Below are positions 60,619 to 64,000 of a stretch of DNA of 64,000 nt, piece by piece. The stretch comes from CBDAPE01 sp965198325 (GTDB taxonomy: Bacteria > Pseudomonadota > Alphaproteobacteria > UBA828 > JAPUJA01). Every line of letters starts with the position of its first letter. Within the stretch, counting starts at the first letter, position 1. A model generated the notes under the pieces. It was not told the origin of the DNA, searched no databases, and saw only the letters and a program-made list of their open reading frames with translations. Made by a program: the position numbers and the translations under genes. Location: contig CBDAPE010000015.1 of assembly GCA_965198325.1 (NCBI GenBank), forward strand, positions 372,001 to 436,000, in the 5' to 3' direction.

Positions 60619-61089
60619 TCAGCCCCGCTCGCGCATCAAGCGCGCTTTGTCGCGCCGCCAGTCCCGCTCCTTGGTCGCCTCGCGCTTGTCGTATTTGCGC
60701 TTGCCGCGGGCGATGGCGAGCTCGATCTTGGCGATGCCGCGGTCGTTGAAATAAACCGAGAGGGGTACCAGGGTCGCGCCCTCGCGCTGGACCATTGCGA
60801 ACAGACGGGCGAGCTCGCGCCGGCGAAGCAGCAGTTTGCGCGGACGCCTGGGCGCATGGCCCTGGCTCGCGGCCTCGTAGGCGCCGATATGCGCGTTGAC
60901 CAGAAACAGTTCGCCGCCCTGCTCGGCGGCATAGGCCTCGCCGATGCTGGCTTTTCCAGCGCGCAGGGCCTTGACCTCGGTGCCTTGCAGCGCGATGCCC
61001 GCTTCGAGCGTATCGTCGATGAAGTAGTTGTGGCGCGCCTTGCGATTGTGCGCCGCGATCCGGCCTGCAGGGCGCGCTTTCCTGGCCAT
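60619..61089 (-). CDS. smpB: SsrA-binding protein SmpB
   Basis: SmpB brings tmRNA to stalled ribosomes. The 156 residues contain AHNRKARHNYFIDDTLEAGI, LQGTEVKALRAGKASIGEAY, RRRELARLFAMVQREGATLV and the C-terminal helix KREATKERDWRRDKARLMRE needed in the ribosome mRNA channel. It lies nine bases after dapA. Confidence 0.97.
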   Translation of the reverse strand: MARKARPAGRIAAHNRKARHNYFIDDTLEAGIALQGTEVKALRAGKASIGEAYAAEQGGELFLVNAHIGAYEAASQGHAPRRPRKLLLRRRELARLFAMVQREGATLVPLSVYFNDRGIAKIELAIARGKRKYDKREATKERDWRRDKARLMRERG

Positions 61090-61098
61090 CGGCGGGAC

Positions 61099-61974
61099 CT
61101 AGTTCAACAGGCCCGCCTCCCGCAGGGCCGCGTCGATCGCCTCGCAAACGGCGGGGGACGGCGCGGTGAGCGGCAGCCGGATCTCCGGGCCGCACTTGCC
61201 GAGCAGGCTGGCTGCGTATTTCACCGGGATCGGGTTGCTTTCGAGGAACATCGCGTCGTGGATCGGCATGAGCCGTTCCTGGACCGCCATTGCGCCCGGG
61301 GCGTCGCCCGCCTGCCATTTGGCGTGCATCTCGGCGCACACGCGGGGCGCGACGTTGGCGGTGACCGAAATGCAGCCGTGCCCGCCCTGGGCCAGGAAGG
61401 AGAGTGCGGTCGGATCCTCGCCCGAGAGCTGGCAGAATTCCGGTCCGATCGCGCGCCGCGTCTTCAGGGGCCGCGCGAGATCGGCGGTCGCATCCTTGAC
61501 CCCGGCAATGTTGGGAACCCGGGCCAGGCGCGCCATGGTCTCGACCGTCATGTCGACTACCGAGCGGCCCGGAATATTGTAGATCAGGATGGGCAGATCG
61601 GCGGCTTCGGCGACTGCCGTATAGTGCCGGACCATGCCCTCCTGGGTCGGCTTGTTGTAGTAGGGCATGACGAGCAGCGCCGCGTCGGCGCCCGCGTTCT
61701 TTGCGTGCCGGGTCAGCATGATCGCCTCGGCCGTCGCGTTCGCGCCCGAGCCCGCGATCACCGGCACCCGGCCCGCAGTCTGCTCAATGCAGATCTCCGT
61801 CACGCGCATATGCTCGTCGAACGAGAGCGTCGGCGATTCCCCGGTCGTGCCGCAGGGAACCAAGCCGTTGCTGCCCTCGGCGATCTGCCAATCGATGAAA
61901 TTCCGGAACGCCGCCTCGTCGACCGCGCCGTCACGAAACGGCGTGATCAGCGCCGTAAACGAGCCCTGAAACAT
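61099..61974 (-). CDS. dapA: 4-hydroxy-tetrahydrodipicolinate synthase
   Basis: DapA condenses pyruvate with aspartate semialdehyde, committing to lysine and diaminopimelate synthesis. The 291 residues start MFQGSFTALITPFRDGAVDE and have GLVPCGTTGESPTLSFDEH, PYYNKPTQEGMVRHYTAVAE, the catalytic Tyr in LIYNIPGRSVVDM, and the Schiff-base Lys in NIAGVKDATADL. It is divergent from the lytic transglycosylase gene, an arrangement common in alphaproteobacteria, and upstream of smpB. Confidence 0.97.
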   Translation of the reverse strand: MFQGSFTALITPFRDGAVDEAAFRNFIDWQIAEGSNGLVPCGTTGESPTLSFDEHMRVTEICIEQTAGRVPVIAGSGANATAEAIMLTRHAKNAGADAALLVMPYYNKPTQEGMVRHYTAVAEAADLPILIYNIPGRSVVDMTVETMARLARVPNIAGVKDATADLARPLKTRRAIGPEFCQLSGEDPTALSFLAQGGHGCISVTANVAPRVCAEMHAKWQAGDAPGAMAVQERLMPIHDAMFLESNPIPVKYAASLLGKCGPEIRLPLTAPSPAVCEAIDAALREAGLLN

Positions 61975-62162
61975 GGCCGCCTCAATCCTGCGTTAACCCC
62001 CGGCGAGCATAGTGGCAGCCCGGGGCTGCGGCAAGTCCGTCAGCGCGGGATGACCGGGCGTTACTCCCCTTGTTGCGCGACCCCGGTTAGGACTAGACTC
62101 AAGCGTAACGGCGGGACGCGGATCACGGGAGTCGGCGCCAGCCTGGACGGTGGGGATTCACG

Positions 62163-64000
62163 GTGCGTGTGCTGTCTGCTCTTCTGCCCATGGCTATCGC
62201 CGCGATCGTCGCGGCCACGGCGTCGCATGCGGCAGCGCTGGGCCTGTCCACCCAGGACGAAGCACTCTACCGCGACGCGTTTGCGGCAATCGAGGACAAG
62301 AACTGGCCCAAGGCCCGCTCGCTCGCGGTCCAGGCGGACTTAGTACTGCCCGCCAAGGTCATCTACTGGCTCGACCTGACCCGTGAGAAGAGCAAGCCCG
62401 ATTTCGACGAGCTGGCCACCTTCCTGCTTTCCAATCCGGACTGGCCGAGCCAGAAGATGCTGCGGACCAAGGCGGAGCAGGCGATGGATTTGGCGATGTC
62501 CGCCAGCGCCGTCATCGCCTGGTTCGAACGCTTCCCGCCGGTCAGCCGCCAGGGGCGCATCCGGCTCGCCCAGGCGCTGGATGCGACGCAGCGAACCGCC
62601 GAGGCGGTCGATCTTCTTCGGCGCATCTGGATCGAAGAAAACTTTCCCCGCCGGAACAGCAAGGTGTTCTACGCCCGCTACAAATCCATCCTGCGGCCCG
62701 AGGATCACATCGCCCGGCTCGACCGCCTGCTGTGGGACGGCCGGCGCAGCGAGGCAAAGCGTATGCTGCGGGTCGTCGAGTCCGGCTATGCCGCGCTGGG
62801 CGAGGCCCGGATCAGGTTGATGGAGCGGGGCTGGGCTGTTGATCAGGCCGTTGCCGCGGTGCCGGTGGAGCTGCGCGACGATCCGGGATTGTGGTACGAG
62901 CGGCTGCGCTGGCGCCGGCGCAAGAACCAGGATCGCTATGACGAAAGCGCCCGGGAGATCCTGTTCGCACCGCCGATCGAGCTGGTCCGGCCGTCCGCCT
63001 GGTGGGACGAGCGGGGCATTCTCGCGCGCCGGGCACTTGAAGACGGCTATGTCAGCGAGGCCTACCGTCTCGCCAGCGAACACGGTCAGACCGAGGGTCT
63101 TGACTTCGCCGATGCAGAATGGCTTGCCGGCTGGATCGCGCTCCGCTTCCTTGGCGATGCCAAGGTCGCCTACGGTCATTTTGCGACCATGCGCCAGGCG
63201 GTCCGCTACCCGATCAGCACTGCGCGCGCCGCCTATTGGGCCGGCCGCGCACTCGAAGACCTCGGCGAGCGGGAGAGCGCCCGGTTGTGGTACGCCGATG
63301 CGGCGCAGCATTGGGAAACCTATTACGGCCAGCTGGCCGGCGGGTGCCTCAACGCCCTTGGCGTCGATATCCGGCCGGGCAATATTGAGCCTCTCGACTA
63401 TTCGGGCGCGACCATCGGGGACCACGAACTGGCCAACGTGGTGCGCCTTCTCGTCTATCTCGACGAGGTCGAGCGGATCGACGATTTCATCCTCCGCCTC
63501 GTCGCCCTGGCGGAGACACCCGAGGACCAGGCCTTCATCGCGATGCTGGCGCTCGCCTCGGACCGGCCCGACCTGTCGACTGCCGCGGCCCGGCGCGCCA
63601 TCAAGCACGGTGTCAACCTGGTGGCGAACGCCTACCCGCTGGTCGATCTGCCGATCAACGGCGATCAGGCCGGACTGGAGGACGCTCTCGTTCTCGCCGT
63701 CATCCGCCGGGAAAGCGCGTTCGATCCGGAAGCGATCAGCTCCGCCGGCGCGCGCGGCCTGATGCAGCTCATGCCGGCGACGGCGCGCCAGGTCGCCCGC
63801 GCCATGCGCCTGCCCGAGAATACCGCGACGCTGACCGAGGATCCGGCCTACAACGTGACCCTGGGCTCAGCCTTCCTCGCGGGCTTGATCGAGGCATTCG
63901 ACGGTTCCTACCTGCTGGCGCTCGCCGCCTATAATGCCGGTCCGGGTAAGGTGAAGCGCTGGATCCGGCAGAACGGCGACCCACGCGACCCGGCAGTCGA
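62163..64000 (+). CDS. slt: Soluble lytic murein transglycosylase, 3' end outside the window
   Basis: A GTG at 62163 opens a frame that stays open to the window end, at least 612 codons. It begins with a signal peptide (VRVLSALLPMAIAAIVAATA, cleavage near SHA/AA), continues with a long helical superhelix (ALYRDAFAAIEDKNWPKARS; WWDERGILARRALEDGYVSE; AAQHWETYYGQLAGGCLNAL), and ends with the SLT domain: VIRRESAFDPEAISSAGARG with the catalytic Glu, LMQLMPATARQVAR, LALAAYNAGPGKVKRWI. It cleaves peptidoglycan glycan strands in the periplasm. The divergent region to dapA is 188 bases long. Confidence 0.93.
   Translation, partial: MRVLSALLPMAIAAIVAATASHAAALGLSTQDEALYRDAFAAIEDKNWPKARSLAVQADLVLPAKVIYWLDLTREKSKPDFDELATFLLSNPDWPSQKMLRTKAEQAMDLAMSASAVIAWFERFPPVSRQGRIRLAQALDATQRTAEAVDLLRRIWIEENFPRRNSKVFYARYKSILRPEDHIARLDRLLWDGRRSEAKRMLRVVESGYAALGEARIRLMERGWAVDQAVAAVPVELRDDPGLWYERLRWRRRKNQDRYDESAREILFAPPIELVRPSAWWDERGILARRALEDGYVSEAYRLASEHGQTEGLDFADAEWLAGWIALRFLGDAKVAYGHFATMRQAVRYPISTARAAYWAGRALEDLGERESARLWYADAAQHWETYYGQLAGGCLNALGVDIRPGNIEPLDYSGATIGDHELANVVRLLVYLDEVERIDDFILRLVALAETPEDQAFIAMLALASDRPDLSTAAARRAIKHGVNLVANAYPLVDLPINGDQAGLEDALVLAVIRRESAFDPEAISSAGARGLMQLMPATARQVARAMRLPENTATLTEDPAYNVTLGSAFLAGLIEAFDGSYLLALAAYNAGPGKVKRWIRQNGDPRDPAV

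Noticed and set aside
60580..62343. A 587-codon open frame on plus across smpB and dapA
   Set aside because: It runs across two conserved minus-strand genes and into the start of slt; no motif supports it.
62340..63608. A 422-codon open frame on minus across the lytic transglycosylase
   Set aside because: The plus strand encodes a signal peptide, superhelical domain and SLT domain in one uninterrupted frame, so the minus frame is a shadow.

Overview
This 64 kb window is a GC-rich chromosomal segment from an alphaproteobacterium, most likely of the Rhodospirillales or a related order. The evidence is the gene order: rpiB-glyA-nrdR-ribD-ribE-ribH-nusB-thiL, and folK-rpoZ-rsh-(DUF2062)-pdxJ-acpS-lepB-rnc-era. 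Supporting signs are a K+-independent H+-pyrophosphatase, a MucR/Ros regulator, Mg-type HemB, KorAB and Bpt. Many adjacent genes are coupled by ATGA, GTGA or TTGA overlaps. I see no tRNA, rRNA or CRISPR array. Assignment to an order is inference.

Layout. 1-831: part of an IS630 element whose transposase is split at an A8 tract. 868-9713, minus strand: hppA with a clear terminator, a small FliL-like protein, then thiL, nusB, ribH, ribE, ribD, nrdR, glyA and rpiB. 9974-10429: a divergent mucR-like gene whose zinc ligands are incomplete. 10543-15328: a branched-chain amino acid type (Liv) ABC transporter, with the binding protein on plus and livM/H/F/G plus a 71-aa protein on minus. 15483-24032: acyl-CoA and redox catabolism, namely glutaryl-CoA dehydrogenase, two tandem SDRs and the remnant of a third, a molybdopterin oxidoreductase, and a valine-degradation trio (acyl-CoA dehydrogenase, 3-hydroxyisobutyryl-CoA hydrolase, 3-hydroxyisobutyrate dehydrogenase).

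24272-37329, plus strand: metY-hemB, a copper-delivery pair (SCO1/SenC and PCu(A)C), a translationally coupled CoA-transferase/Ntn-acylase pair followed closely by an N-formylglutamate amidohydrolase-like gene, motA-motB, an SLC13-type permease with RCK domains, and bpt. 37368-40397: a TRAP transporter whose binding-protein gene carries an in-frame TAA. 40467-43457: parC and recO on minus.

43606-46060 is an insertion-sequence island: a 5'-truncated IS3-family orfB and a complete IS1380-family transposase. It lies between recO and an unusual receiver-like protein that lacks the phosphoacceptor Asp. 47063-55106 is the conserved housekeeping block era-rnc-lepB-acpS-pdxJ-DUF2062-rsh-rpoZ-folK. 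RNase III there has Asn in place of a metal-binding Asp, and RpoZ has a repetitive acidic/Ala-rich tail. 55222-64000 holds a NYN-domain protein coupled to a family-5-like uracil-DNA glycosylase, an SDR, korB/korA, smpB, dapA and the 5' part of a soluble lytic transglycosylase that runs off the window.

Most of the window is ordinary core metabolism. I did not find a clearly new defence or mobile system. The points most worth checking are the RNase III substitution, the receiver-like protein beside the IS island, the CoA-transferase/acylase/deformylase cluster, the interrupted TRAP binding protein, and the zinc-ligand-poor MucR.
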